Shown: positions 30,629 to 41,559, counted from the first letter of the stretch. The stretch is 64,000 nucleotides of DNA from Actinostola sp. cb2023 (GCA_033675265.1 JAUJYZ010000070.1:111450-175449); one strand, 5' to 3'. The notes: a model not told the origin generated them from the letters alone. A program made the numbers and translations.

Positions 30629-32990
30629 CGCAAGCGCGCAAGATGAAGATGGCGTATCGCTGAATGATTGTTTGTTGCCAGGGCCAGCCCTACAACCGGA
30701 CCTTGTGTCATTGTTGTTGAGATTCAGGAAAAATCGGGTGGCATTGATGGCTGACATAAAAAAGATGTTCCTTCAAGTAGTGCTAGATGAGGAAGATCAA
30801 GATCTTCATCGATATCTCTGGAGAGACTTTGATGTAAATGCTCCGATCAAGGAATTCCGAATGCTTAGACTAACGTTTGGAATTAATTCAAGTCCTTTCC
30901 TTGCCATCTCAGTTACAAGAGAGCTTGCAACAGAACATCAAAAGAAGTACCCTGTGGCATCTAAAGAAATACAGACCAACATGTATGTTGATGATTATCT
31001 TGGAGGTGCTCAAGACTCTAAATCTGCGGTTGAGTTATACAGTGAGTTGAAAGACTTGATGAACGAAGGAGGATTTGATCTTACAAAATGGTCTTCTAAC
31101 TCAATAGAAGTACTGGAGGTAATACCAGCTGAAGATAGAGCATCGATGAAGACTGAAGATACCGCAAACGAACCTGAGCTACTGAAAGCTTTGGGGATCA
31201 CGTGGAACCCTAAGAAAGATGTCTTCCAGTTTATCCTTACCAAGAAAATCGACTTGAAGGAAGTCAAGACAAAAAGAACACTCTTAGGAGCTATTTCAAA
31301 GGTTTTTGATCCTTTGGGACTTGTTTCTCCATTTATAATAACAGCGAAGTTGATCATGCAAGATCTATGGGTCAAGGGAATTCCATGGGACGAGAAGTTA
31401 GATGAAGGAACTCTACGTCGATGGACAGAGTGGTACACACAGTTGGAAACCTTGGCTACAATGGAGATTCCTAGATCCTTTCTCCCCAAAGTTGGAGAAA
31501 TTGTTGAGGTACAAGTCCATGGTTTTGCTGATGCTTCTGAAAAGGCGTACGCAGGCGTTGTTTATGTACGACTAGAAACCGATGATGAACAAGTGAAAAC
31601 ATGCATGGTGATGTCAAAGAGTAAACTAGCACCTTTGAAAAGGTTAACATTGCCAAGATTGGAATTAATGGCAGCATTAATTACAGCCAGACTTGCTAGA
31701 TACGTAATCAAAGCGCTCAATCTACAAGCCAACAGTGTCTACTTGTGGACTGATAGCATGATAGTACTACAGTGGATTTGTGGTTACCCCAACGATTGGA
31801 AGCCCTTTGTGTGTAACAGAGTGCAAGAAATTCAGCAGTTATTTGAGCCTGAATGTTGGAGACACTGTTCCAGTGTTGATAACGCCGCTGATCAAGCCTC
31901 TAGAGGAAGTAGTTTGTCAGATCTACAAGAGAAATGGTGGACAGGACCGTCTTGGTTAACGGGACATCAGTCAAAGTGGCCAAAGACGCTGAAGCAGATG
32001 ACACAAGACGATGATCTTCTCGAAAAGAAGAAGAACAAAGAGGAAAGTCTGACATCAAATGTTGCTCAAACAAAAGCACAAGAACCACTCACAGACACAA
32101 CAAAATTTGAGAAGTGGTCAAAGATTGTAGCTGTTACAGCACGTGTAATGAAATGTTATTCAATTTGGAAGCAGAAAGCTTTGAACAAAGACACTGATTT
32201 CAAGAATAACATTGAGAACGGAGTGACGTCAGAAGAAATCAAGCAAGCAGAAGTACACTGGATGAGAAAGATTCAAGAGGAATGCTACAGCGACGAGATC
32301 AATTGCTTACGACAGCATCAAAGAGTTCATCCCAAGAGCAGTTTGTTATGTTTGGATCCCTTCTTTGATGATCACGATAATCTACTCAAAGTTGGAGGAA
32401 GATTGAGAAATGCTGAGCTACAAGAAGAACAGCGACAACAAGTCATACTCCCAAGCCATCACGATTTGGTCGGAAAGATCATAAAAAGTTACCATGAAAA
32501 ACTTTTACATGCTGGTGTAGAACATGTATTGTCCTGCACAAGACAAAGATTATGGATCATTCACGGACGAAGAGAAGTCAAGAAAGTCAGCGCTAAATGT
32601 GAAGTATGTAAACGATGGAGTGCACCACGTGCGTGTCAAAAGGCTGGACAGTTACCTAGGGAACGTGTTGTTCCAGAGCCTTGTTTTACTAATGTTGGAA
32701 TGGACTTTGCAGGACCATTCTATCTGAAGGAGTTTCAAGCCACAACGAAGACAGCGAAAGCTTCAAAAGCGAAAGCTTCGAAGAAGGACAACCTGAAGAA
32801 AGCTTATGTATGCTTATTTTCTTGCATGAGCTCAAGAGCCGTTCATTTGGAACTAGTCATGTCAATGGACACAGACAGAGTTCTCATGGCCTTGAGGCGT
32901 TTGTTTGCAAGAAGAGGTTTGTGCCAAATTATCTGGTCAGACAACTTTAGAAGCTTCAAAGCCGCTAATCGACAACTTCAAGCTTTGTGA
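30629..32990 (+). CDS. BEL Pol: RT, RNase H, integrase N-part (broken frame)
   Basis: Same polyprotein in the next frame after the T-run. RT has the YVDD catalytic box (30984-30995) and MADIKKMFLQV. RNase H follows (FADASEKAYAGVVY, LPRLELMAAL, LWTDS, VDNAADQASRG). Integrase begins with an HHCC region (HHDLVGKIIKSYHEKLLHAG, then C-x2-C in KCEVC), the first catalytic Asp in VGMDFAGPF and the second in IIWSDNFRSF. A TGA at 32988-32990 ends it inside the integrase core. The segment has no natural ATG start because it is the continuation of a polyprotein. Confidence 0.93.
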
Positions 32991-33638
32991 AAAAGAATTG
33001 ATGTCAATAAAGTCTCCAAGGAGCTAGCCAACTTACAGATCGAATGGAAGTTCATACCCGAAAGAGCACCACACATGGGAGGATTTTACGAAAGAATGGT
33101 GAAAAGTCTGAAGATTCCTCTAAAGAAAGTACTTGGCAAGGCGCTCGTCGATGCAGAAGAATTCACCACCATACTGATAGAAATTGAAGGACAAATTAAT
33201 TCTCGACCTCTGACGCAGGTGAGCAGTGACCCCAACGATTTGAATGCAATTACACCAGCACATTTGTTGTTAGGAAAACCACTCTATCAGTTACCAAGCC
33301 CTTCAAAGGATCCTGACAACATGACGGTAGTGAAACGTTGGAGACAGCGCCAAAGAATCGCAACCCACTTCTGGAACAGATGGACCAAAGAGTACCTGAC
33401 AGGACTAACACAGTACAAGAAATGGATGAAGACGGAAACTAACGTGAAGGTTGGAGATATTGTTCTTGTTGGCGAAGATAACACCCCAAGAGGATTGTGG
33501 CGGCTTGGACGAGTGATCGTGACTTACCCAAGTACCCAAGATGGACTCGTGAGAGTGGTAAAGCTCAAGACAGCGAAAGGGGAGCTGAAAAGACCTATCC
33601 ACAAGCTGCACCTCTTAGAAGCAGACGTTAACCCGTAG
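32991..33638 (+). CDS. BEL integrase C-terminal part
   Basis: In the same frame as the preceding segment, separated from it only by the TGA. Carries the catalytic Glu region (HMGGFYERMVKSLK), INSRPLT, and a carboxyl domain with VGDIVLVGED and GLWRLGRV, ending LHLLEADVNP. The frame has no other break. Confidence 0.92.
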   Translation, partial: KRIDVNKVSKELANLQIEWKFIPERAPHMGGFYERMVKSLKIPLKKVLGKALVDAEEFTTILIEIEGQINSRPLTQVSSDPNDLNAITPAHLLLGKPLYQLPSPSKDPDNMTVVKRWRQRQRIATHFWNRWTKEYLTGLTQYKKWMKTETNVKVGDIVLVGEDNTPRGLWRLGRVIVTYPSTQDGLVRVVKLKTAKGELKRPIHKLHLLEADVNP

Positions 33639-33693
33639 AACAATATCTATAGACAATGAACAATGAACATTGATGTTTCTATTAAGAATCATC

Positions 33694-33706
33694 AAGGTGT
33701 GGAGAA
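33694..33706 (+). other. Polypurine tract
   Basis: AAGGTGTGGAGAA directly before the 3' LTR, the expected plus-strand primer. Confidence 0.7.
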
Positions 33707-33851
33707 TGTTGACAATTGAACATGTAAAGTGTGATAAATTCCAGTATGTAATTCAATATGATGATTAATGCAAATTATGGAAAGTTTTGCAACTTGTGAA
33801 ATAAAGTTAGTTGAAGCATGACATCGGTGAGAGTATACAGGACTTATTTTC
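33707..33851 (+). repeat. 3' LTR of BEL element
   Basis: Identical by eye to 27927-28071 and followed by the AATAA duplication. The downstream sequence (AATCTTTATTTATCC) is the broken-off end of the (TTA)n-tailed repeat the element entered. Confidence 0.95.
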
Positions 33852-34127
33852 AATAATCTTTATTTATCCTACAAAATGGATCAGCGGATACAAGTACAAA
33901 CTGGTATAAACCCATGTGTAGCCAAGTATAATAACTATCAAGCTATAAACAATTGTGGATGATGATGAAATGATGATGATGATGATGAAATGATGATGAT
34001 GATGATGATGATTAGATGATGATACGTAACTAATGGCAATGAAATAATCACTATCATCAATTACGATATTAGTATACTTTTTATTTAACAATTAGACACC
34101 AAAGGCGAGGTGAATATCGGTGAATAA

Positions 34128-34447
34128 TTATTGGTTATTACATGGTTTTCTATGGAATACGGGAGGATATTTCACGAAAAAAATATATTATTTGGTATAC
34201 AATGAGCCTATTAATTTTTGAGTGTAATTTTCGCCCGTATTCCATTGAAAACCATGGAATAACCATATTATCCTATACATATTACATCAACAATTAAAAT
34301 TTACAACGTTTTGATTGGCTAATACAAACTATGAAATACCGCTCTGTATTTCATAGAAAAAACTATGAAATACCGCTCTGTATTTCATCATAGAAATGGT
34401 GAGCTCTGATTGGCTGAGATGTAATATGTATAGGATAATAACCACTC
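34128..34447. repeat. Overlapping foldback repeats
   Basis: GGTTATTACATGGTTTTCTA (34131) pairs with the complement ending at about 34266, and TAACCATATTATCCTATACA (34262) pairs with TGTATAGGATAATAACCA (to about 34444). Inside lies a tandem duplication of AAACTATGAAATACCGCTCT. Intronic, non-coding. Confidence 0.6.
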
Positions 34448-34467
34448 AGCCTGAGTTGACTAATTGT

Positions 34468-34658
34468 TTTAGTAGAATTGCACAGGTGATTATTTGAAAA
34501 AAATAAAATAATTAAGCATTTTAAAGAAAATAATTCTTTATTTCATATATCCATTTTGTCTAAACGCTGTAGGTAACTATCTAGAAATAGTCCGAAGTTC
34601 TCGACCAATCAGCGCGCTTCAATTCATTTTCTATAATCCCCTGTGTAATTCTACTAAA
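34468..34658. mobile_element. 191-bp MITE
   Basis: Terminal repeats TTTAGTAGAATTGCACAGGT and complement ending TGTGTAATTCTACTAAA. It ends 33 bp before the donor of A2M exon 11. Confidence 0.7.
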
Positions 34659-34690
34659 TATTGATAGTCTTGACGGGCGTGAGATATTAC

Positions 34691-34917
34691 CTGTGTGGAT
34701 GCAAATCCTCCAAGTGCGTTCCTTTGCTTAGACAACCATCGTACAATAGGCCTAGCCATAGCAAGTGCATTCGAATCGGTCCCGTCACCAATCATCGCCA
34801 TGAGTGCGTAAGAAGTCCTTTCAATGTTACTTGAGGACGAACGATGATATGGTGCAACCCAATCACCTGCTTCTTGTTTGACTGGCTTTTCTTTTCCCTC
34901 CCAGTACATTTGTCCAT
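34691..34917 (-). CDS. A2M: A2M-family exon 11
   Basis: Acceptor aatatttag, donor ACAG|GTAATA. Encodes [20 protein letters not shown], and [20 protein letters not shown] plus Q. The 7.1-kb intron after it contains the BEL/Pao element. Confidence 0.95.
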
Positions 34918-35089
34918 CTAAATATTATTATTAAAATAATGATATAAAACCTCTTTAACTCATTAATGCGAAGCTCAAATCACATAACACTGAACCACCC
35001 CAATATTCACTTCATACTGATCATGAATTAAGTGATTTCTAAAATAAAAAAATAATGGTAATAGGCACTTAAAAAAACTTATAAATAAC

Positions 35090-35343
35090 TTACAGCCATT
35101 CTCAAAAAGGTTGTCCAGATGAAAAGACTACAATACTACAATAAAGTCACGTGATTCATTATGTATTCAATTTCCTATTTCAATTTGAGATGAAAAAGTA
35201 TGCGGCATTGTGAGAACTGAATGCAATGCCGCTGGTATCAACTAGCAGTTCAGCGCGCAGAAATTGAAAACTTAATGAATCACGTGACTTTATTGTAGTA
35301 TTGTAGTCTTTTCATCTGGACAACCTTTTTGAGAATTATTGTA
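35090..35343. mobile_element. TA-ended MITE, family E copy 2
   Basis: Same terminal and sub-terminal sequences as 15867-16101 (TACAGCCATTCTCAAAAAGG, GTCCAGATGAAAAGACTACA). The arms here are closer to perfect (ATGAATCACGTGACTTTATT). It ends 11 bp from A2M exon 10, so it supplies most of that intron. Confidence 0.8.
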
Positions 35344-35353
35344 TATTAATCAC

Positions 35354-35513
35354 CTTTCACTGTGGCTTGAGACTTGAGACGTGTAAGGTATTTTCCGTGG
35401 TCTTGATGTCTTGCGAGTGTTAGAGCATAAGCAATGATTGCGTTACTGTAAGAATCTGTCACGCTATCTTTTTGGGCCGTGATGCACTCGAGAGCTCTAA
35501 CGATTACATTACT
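35354..35513 (-). CDS. A2M: A2M-family exon 10
   Basis: Acceptor tttttcag, donor AAG|GTGATT. Encodes helices of the thioester domain (SNVIVRALECI, SNAIIAYALTLARHQDHGKY). Confidence 0.93.
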
Positions 35514-35583
35514 CTGAAAAAATATTATTGCATTTAAAAACTGAAAAGTATATTCAATGTCAGTTATCGTAATGATGACGTAC

Positions 35584-35658
35584 CTTAGGGTTTACTTTAC
35601 TTTCCAGGAGTGATATCACAACATAGGCCGTTAATGTGGCAGAAGTCGACACACCACC
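35584..35658 (-). CDS. A2M: A2M-family exon 9
   Basis: 25 codons, phase 0 at both ends: GGVSTSATLTAYVVISLLES and KVNPK. Donor AAG|GTACGT, acceptor gcattag. Confidence 0.93.
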
Positions 35659-35670
35659 CTAATGCATAGA

Positions 35671-35862
35671 AAGGTATTAGAGTCGTTTTCGTATGAGTGG
35701 GAAACCTACGTCACGGAGTTACCGTCAAAATCACAGCGCAAAATAATCGCTCAACCAATTAAAATTCTTGGATACCGCACGATCATGGCGCAACTAAATA
35801 CCGTTAAGGTACGGCACGAACCATACCGTAACTACTTTCCACTCGTACGAAAAAGACTCTTT
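35671..35862. mobile_element. 192-bp MITE
   Basis: AGAGTCGTTTTCGTATGAGT and complement (ACTCGTACGAAAAAGACTCT) at its ends. It starts about 13 bp beyond A2M exon 9. The 106-codon plus frame over it is an artefact. Confidence 0.65.
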
Positions 35863-36159
35863 CAATTAATATGGATTACAGCGATTTCCAAAGGAATAGT
35901 GATTAACTTTTTCCTTAATATCGGGTCTACATTTCAGTTACATTACAATCCTTGGAATGGGTATGACTTTTCCACTTTTTAGTCGGGCTTCCTGTGGAAG
36001 CCCCGACTCTAAAAATGGGATTTGTTCGTCGTCTTGGGCTTGAAATCGACATGTCACATTACAGGCGTTCCTTGTTTGTTGGCGCGGGGATTGGGGCGAG
36101 AGGAATGGCTTCTTCAACACGAGACATCAGTTGGCCTCTTTCTTCACAAACAAATCAGA

Positions 36160-36655
36160 TTGCTCTGTTTTAATCGCACTGCGATATCTATATTTAGTTC
36201 AAATAGGCTATATGAGTTAGAAGCCCCACTTCACGCTAGTAGAGCGTCTAGTTTTATATTAAGCTACGCAGGCTATTAAACGTCGAGCTAAAGCCGAAGG
36301 AGACATGAAGTCTGGCCAAGAAAGATTACAAAGCACAAATTAACCAATCAGGGAAAGCACCGGAGGTCAAGGGGCCAAAATATAAGTCTTTTCTCGTCTA
36401 AATCTAAATTTAGATTGAAACAGGACGCTCTAGTAGCGTGAAGTCGGGCTATTAACGTTTTTACTGATATACTGTAAAGTTCGCAGTACTGAAATGGCAA
36501 GGAAAGCATGTTCTATCGAGCTCGAGTCATGCAACGACGAGCAACCAAAAACTGTTTCAATCGCACTAAAAATCGCACTATAAGATATCTATATTTAGTT
36601 CAAATAGGTTACATTTCATTTAGAAGCCCGACTTCACGCTAGAAGAGCGTCTAGT
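36160..36655. repeat. Direct repeat pair, about 95 bp
   Basis: The block GATATCTATATTTAGTTCAA ... CTTCACGCTAG-AGAGCGTCTAG occurs at about 36181-36253 and again at about 36586-36655. A GTCGGGCTTCCTGTGGAAGC palindrome lies near 35984. Intronic. Confidence 0.6.
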
Positions 36656-36663
36656 TCATCCTT

Positions 36664-36868
36664 AAATAGGGTCAGGGTTTCGACATCCCGGTGGCACACG
36701 CCTATTCTAAATTTACGGGAGTACCCCCCGGGGTGCCACTACAAGAGCTTGATATAGTATTCTATAAATAGGGTCAGGGTTTCGACATCCCGGTGGCACA
36801 CGCCTATTCTAAATTTACGGGAGTACCCCCCGGAGTGCCACTACAAGAGCTTGATATAGTATTCTATA
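36664..36868. repeat. 102-bp tandem duplication
   Basis: Two nearly identical units, each with AAATAGGGTCAGGGTTTCGA, GGTGGCACACGCC and GGGAGTACCCCCCGG. One difference (GGGGTGCC against GGAGTGCC) is visible. It ends about 45 bp from A2M exon 8. Confidence 0.9.
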
Positions 36869-36915
36869 AAAATCATCCAATGAAGAGTGTTCATCACTCT
36901 AGCAATATGAACTAC

Positions 36916-37072
36916 CTTCAGCTCTTTGACGAATAATTCTCCATATTTTTCAAAGCAGCCAGTGTCGAGTTGTTTAGATTTGATCCACCTCGTGATGGAA
37001 ACGATTTCTTTCTCATCGACAAATATGAATTGTCGAGCTTGAGAGAAGGAGCGAAGAACAAATGCAGTCAGC
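36916..37072 (-). CDS. A2M: A2M-family exon 8
   Basis: Acceptor ttttctag, donor AAG|GTAGTT. Reads LTAFVLRSFSQARQFIFVDE to TGCFEKYGELFVKELK. The residue aligned to the catalytic His of C3-type proteins is Val. Confidence 0.95.
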
Positions 37073-37112
37073 CTAGAAAAAAAAACAACACATTTTTATC
37101 GATTGAGCTGGA

Positions 37113-37493
37113 ACGAAATGCAATAATGGCGGAATGATTTGCATAAACTGAGAAAAAATAAGAATTTAATTTTTTTTTTTTTTGCAAGACCATACATAGT
37201 CTAGTAATACATCAAAAGCCCATCAATTTAAATGAAACCCTCGTAAAGTTATAACCATTTGAATTCTAGCAATTGCATGGAAACGAGGCTACAATAGTCA
37301 GTCCAAAACTCAATTTCCCATACAAATGTTTGTGATTTCAATTCGCTATAACTTTTTACATTATTGTAGGATCGCTCTAAAATCTTGTAGGTTTGTTTTT
37401 GTTATTATACTCTTTGAAACGATGGCTGTATAACAACATATCACTAACTACACAATAAATGAGATTTACTGATTCCGCCATTATTGCATTCGG
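37113..37493. mobile_element. 381-bp MITE
   Basis: Ends CGAAATGCAATAATGGCGGA and complement ending TCCGCCATTATTGCATTCG. Intronic, between exons 7 and 8. Confidence 0.65.
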
Positions 37494-37810
37494 TCTATGC
37501 TCTTCAAATCTTGAAAATGCGTTGGATCCAAACCCCTGATTTTGAATTTACAAGGTTAAATTCACTGAATGCCGGTAAATTCGGTGGAAATTGTCATAGT
37601 TATAAATGTGATTGGTTCTAAACCTTCAGTAAATCTTTACGCACAGCAAAGTCATCATAATGGGAATATGTTTCGTCCTTACGGACCTTATCAAGACGTC
37701 GTACTTTCCAAATATCCGGGAAGGTGTTAATGGCAAGAATAGTGGTTGTCTTTCAACCACATGGTATCTTTCTAAACATTGAGGAGGTGTATAATTATTC
37801 CCTGACTTAC

Positions 37811-37892
37811 CATAAACTTCCTTCCGCATCTTCTTCTCCATAAGCACTATACGAGCCGTCGTTATGCTTGTATGTCAGTTCTCGCTGGTATC
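37811..37892 (-). CDS. A2M: A2M-family exon 7
   Basis: Acceptor ctttttcag, donor ATG|GTAAGT. Encodes [20 protein letters not shown], the first helices after the thioester; a Trp codon is split with the next exon. Confidence 0.95.
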
Positions 37893-38358
37893 CTGAAAAA
37901 GGTTGTTACATATTTCTTGAATAAGTTCGACAAAGTGTGTTAGTGCGGTCACCTTGATAGAAATCGAGCGTTGAAGGTCATTTTTTACGCGGGACAACAA
38001 GGAACGAAGCAATTGAAGGAGACATGCGCAGGATTATAACGTAGTTCATATTATCGGTGATCAAATTCATTAGCGCGAGCATGCATCCATAACTCGATGG
38101 TGCACGCCCGTGCTCCATCAACGGACGTGTGCAAATGTTTTCACCACACGACGAAGAAACTTTTCCTTAGCGAGTCTCACTGCAGGTAAAAAATCAAAGA
38201 TAAATACTAAAACCTTAAAAGGTTTTCCTAACTTTCCAACATTTTATCGGAAACACGTCGTTTGTTTCAGTAAAATATGAATGCGTCGTATTAGAGAATT
38301 TAGCACTCAATCGCAATGAAAAGTTTGTTTCTCGTCATTCCTTATTGTCGCTATGTTA

Positions 38359-38670
38359 TAAAAGAATTGGTTCATGCTTTTAGCTGTACGTCTATCGAGT
38401 TATGGATGCACTTGGGAAGTTTGGAGAGCACACGAACAGCTAGAGCGCTTCTCTCGTGCCGCTCTCCAAACTTTCCGCGTGTTTCTTGGTGTTGCAGTCT
38501 GCATTGCATTCTTGGTTAGGTTTCTTTGTATGCAGAGAGTATTGTTTTGGTTCAAGTTCATTCTTCTCGTTCTTTGTGTTCATTGTCTAACGTCATCTAG
38601 TGGTGTTCTGCAACACCAAGAAACCTCCATAACTCGATAGACGAACGCTAAGCATGAACCAATTCTTAAA
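38359..38670. mobile_element. 312-bp foldback element
   Basis: Arms AAAGAATTGGTTCATGCTTT...GTCTATCGAGTTATGGA and the complement ending at 38670. The interior repeats TTGGGAAGTTTGGAGAGC and its complement. A fragment (GCATCCATAACTCGATGG) lies at 38083. Between exons 6 and 7. Confidence 0.7.
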
Positions 38671-38711
38671 AAGCATCCAATAAGCAAAGATAAATATTAA
38701 ATTACTTGTAC

Positions 38712-38888
38712 CTGTTCTCAGAAAGTCCACAGCCTTTGTATGTATCTCGTCTGTATTCTGATTAGTACTGTTCAGATACTGCATGACAAAGATGTTAGGT
38801 GCAAAATTAACCATGTTCTGTTCTCCACAACCAACTGGAAGATCCAATAATCCTGCAAGACCAGTTAGGCTAGGACCCATTACGTCAC
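38712..38888 (-). CDS. A2M: A2M-family exon 6 (thioester)
   Basis: Acceptor ctttcag, donor CAG|GTACAA. Holds the internal thioester GCGEQ (codons at 38818-38832), whose Cys and Gln form the reactive bond, followed by NMVNFAPNIFVMQYLN and FLRTG. Confidence 0.97.
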
Positions 38889-39011
38889 CTGAAAGTAAAG
38901 TGTCCAGTTGTTGGAACGTTGGCTTTTGGGCGTGGCTATAAACTCTGCGAGCTCCACCCATATTTTATGCCAAATCATACAGACAATAGAGAGTGCACAT
39001 GGAAGTTTATG

Positions 39012-39298
39012 TTACCGCCGATTCCGATAAAACGCGACCACCTAGACTTTGATTTGATGGTTTGTACTTTGCATTAGGTGGACGTCAATCACATGTGAAT
39101 CATCGAAGTATGAATATTAGTTTTCGCTCCATAATTCAATTGTAGCATTTATTACCATTTCCAACCAGACCAAACCAGTATGAAAGTTATTCTATAGCAC
39201 GCGCTAGAACTTAAGTAGAATTCCGCGCCTAAAGTAATGTATAATTAACAGCAATCCTCAAAGTCTAGGTGGTCGCGTTTCATTAGAATCGGCGGTAA
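39012..39298. mobile_element. TA-flanked MITE, family F copy 2
   Basis: Close copy of 16253-16532 with the same ends (TTACCGCCGATTCCGATAAA). The terminal arms here extend through ACGCGACCACCTAGACTTTG on both sides, so this copy is closer to the ancestral form. Between exons 5 and 6. Confidence 0.85.
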
Positions 39299-39397
39299 GT
39301 GAACTATTTTGACGTACGGTTGCTGTTCATATTTCCAACTCATCGAAGGTACATCGTGAGTGTGCGACGTTCATGTCATCATTGTAGATGAACTCAC

Positions 39398-39481
39398 CTA
39401 TGGCAGACACGGTTGCGTGAACAGAATCAGGGACAACAACGTTTGGAAGCTTGAGGTTTACTTCATCGTTGATTAATGTCC
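39398..39481 (-). CDS. A2M: A2M-family exon 5
   Basis: 84 bp, donor AG|GTGAGT. Encodes TLINDEVNLKLPNVVVPDSV and ATVSAI. The acceptor (gaataag) has a weak pyrimidine tract, so the exact left boundary rests on phase. Confidence 0.85.
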
Positions 39482-39572
39482 CTTATTCAATAAGCAAACA
39501 ACTAAAAATTAGTCATTTTGATACTGATTTCACTCGAAAAATGTAGAAATTGTATGTAGTAGTATTTCTTAC

Positions 39573-39624
39573 CATTTGGACATATGAAATCACTGTAGGT
39601 ATATTCTTGTCGTACACCTTCAGG
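39573..39624 (-). CDS. A2M: A2M-family exon 4 (microexon)
   Basis: 52 bp, acceptor tattgcag, donor ATG|GTAAGA. Encodes PEGVRQEYTYSDFICPNG, the family's PEG...CP motif. Ends with one base of a split Gly codon. Confidence 0.9.
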
Positions 39625-39710
39625 CTGCAATATAGCAACAAAGAATTCCATCTTAAATAACTCTTGGATTATCGATATTTTATCTGCTTTAGTTTTCCAT
39701 TTCGCTGTTG

Positions 39711-40217
39711 AATAAGCCACTTTACGATTTTGTACGCCATTTTGAATTGGGGCAAACGCGCGGAAATTTATGAGAAATCTAGATCATTTTTACTTCCCAT
39801 AACTCAGCTAGAATTTGTTGTCAATGAATTTTCAAAATTTAAACTTCGATAATCAGCAAGAATGCATGCCAGTTGTTGCAGTGAAAATAAGACAAATGTA
39901 GGTGTTTTAACTACCTTTTACGAGTCAATCTTCTTTACACGAATGTATCTAAAAAATTCAAGCTAATTTGCATATTCACGTGCCGAATGTTTTGCTTTGA
40001 AAATAAAAATCTGTTTTTCTCGATTTGTAGCCTTCCAATACTCAACATATTATAGGTCATCAATAACGAATAAATCATCTTGTCCAAAATGGTAAGTTTT
40101 TGAAAATCCAACGAAATCGAGCGGAGTTAAGGAAACTCAAATTGATCCAGATTTCTATAAATTTTCGCGTGTTTGCCCCAATTCAAAATGGCGGACGAAA
40201 GCGTAAAGTGGCTTATT
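39711..40217. mobile_element. 507-bp foldback element
   Basis: AATAAGCCACTTTACG at the left and CGTAAAGTGGCTTATT at the right, with long arms containing CGCCATTTTGAATTGGGGCA. Fills most of the intron between exons 3 and 4. Confidence 0.75.
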
Positions 40218-40238
40218 TTCAAAGTGCACGAGAAATAC

Positions 40239-40475
40239 CTCGACTAATAGCATCCGTGTCACAGTCTCTGATATTCCTAGGGGGGTTTCTTTAGATGGGT
40301 CTCCACACAGACTTGGAACAACGTTCTGGACTGTGACCTTGAGGGGTATGTGACCAAGTTGAACAGGTGTAATGACGTACTTGACAGACTTCGCTTCGTT
40401 ACCACAAACACAAAGGTTTTGGTCACCAGGGGAACTTAGTTGGAAATGGTCTGTCTTTGTCAAACTTATACGAAC
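40239..40475 (-). CDS. A2M: A2M-family exon 3 (MG8-like)
   Basis: Acceptor tttccacag, donor GAG|GTATTT; 79 codons, phase 0 at both ends. Contains CVCGNEAKSVKYVITPVQLG and VTRMLLVE, matching the segment before the CUB/thioester region. Confidence 0.95.
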
Positions 40476-40743
40476 CTGTGGAAATAAGACGCACACATGA
40501 AAAAGCGAAACACTTTGACATTTGCATGTAGGCGGGGCGGATCCAGGATTTTTTTATAAGGTTGGTGCACCATCTTTTAGGAGGGAGTGCTCCATCTTTT
40601 AGGGGGTGCACCATTTATAATCAGGACGTACACAATCTCAAGCACCAATAACGCAGTAGATATCAGCTCATCCAGGGGGGTGTGCGCACCCCCTGATCCT
40701 CTCCCCTAGATCCGTCCCTGGCATGTGTTTTTTTGTCACTCAC

Positions 40744-40975
40744 TGATGAACAGCGACTCATGTAGTTGAAGACAGTCGCGACGACGCTGACTTGTTCCCC
40801 ACGAACCACAGAGTAGGGAAGAGTGAAGGAAACGAACAACGGCTGGAAGGCTCTGAGAGTAGACGGATCGGCCACGCCCATGCCAGTACTGGACGACATG
40901 GCAAATGCAGTGGTATACCAACTAGTGATAGTGTCTGGCACTTTGACTGTGATCGTCTTTTGACCAGTAGTGTTG
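40744..40975 (-). CDS. A2M: A2M-family exon 2 (A2M domain)
   Basis: Acceptor tttctgtccag, donor CA|GTGAGT. Reads NTTGQKTITVKVPDTITSWY, then FQPLFVSFTLPYSVVRGEQ and VATVFNYMSRC, the conserved core of the A2M domain. Confidence 0.95.
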
Positions 40976-41212
40976 CTGGACAGAAACAAAACATATATAA
41001 TAATAGGTCATAATAGCATGAACTAAGATAAAGTTAGCGAATAATACATCAAACGTGTGTAACGGTCAGTATTCAACTTTTCAGTGTTTCACAGCCGGAG
41101 ATCATGACAATCAATACCTCATCACAGGACATTCATTATGAGGCTATTTTACAAGACGCTTGTCAGCAAGCATAAATACATGTATGACAATATTTAAAAG
41201 GTCGAAGAAAGT

Positions 41213-41526
41213 ACGTTTTGTGTCTTGAACTTCGCATTTATGAGTTATAAATGTTATAAAATCGTGACGTCAATTTGGTTGCACACCGTCACCAATAATA
41301 AAAATAATAAAAATAATAAAAATACAAATCCAATACGTGGGAGAAACATCTTTAAAGTGAAGATTAACATCATTTATTGTTAGTTGTAGACATTTCAACC
41401 AAAATGACGTCAAAATGACGTCGTGATATTAGCATATCACGATTTCAAACCTGTATAACTCGCAAATTCGAAGCTCAAAACACAAAACACTGAAACATCC
41501 CACTATTCACTTCATGTAATCGATTT
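41213..41526. mobile_element. Family B foldback copy (incomplete)
   Basis: Arms TTGTGTCTTGAACTTCGCAT...GAGTTAT and ATAACTCGCAAATTCGAAGC plus CTGAAACATCCCAC, as in 4663-5401. The TTAA ends are not evident. It is next to the left edge of the 35-bp array. Confidence 0.65.
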
Positions 41527-41559
41527 TTTTTTAAAGAAAAAAAATTGCCGTTTCATACG

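Larger units (their letters stand above)
27927..33851 (+). mobile_element. BEL/Pao LTR retrotransposon
   Basis: A 5,925-bp element with two 145-bp LTRs identical by eye and a 5-bp target duplication (AATAA at 27922-27926 and 33852-33856). It has a primer-binding-site-like TGGTAGCAGAGC at 28092-28103, a purine-rich tract before the 3' LTR, and gag-protease-RT-RNase H-integrase in BEL/Pao order. Identical LTRs imply recent insertion. Pol has a frameshift at 30621-30626 and a nonsense codon at 32988-32990, so this copy looks defective unless these are assembly errors. It is antisense within an A2M intron. Confidence 0.97.

Noticed and set aside
30615..30640. Programmed frameshift in the BEL polyprotein
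   Set aside because: The shift falls inside a conserved RT motif, not between domains, so a mutation or homopolymer error is more likely.
28888..33611. Several antisense frames within the BEL element
   Set aside because: Shadows of gag-pol.
35662..35982. 106-codon plus-strand gene
   Set aside because: Covers a MITE within an A2M intron, on the opposite strand; no family match.
40792..41013. Plus-strand frame
   Set aside because: Antisense shadow of A2M exon 2.
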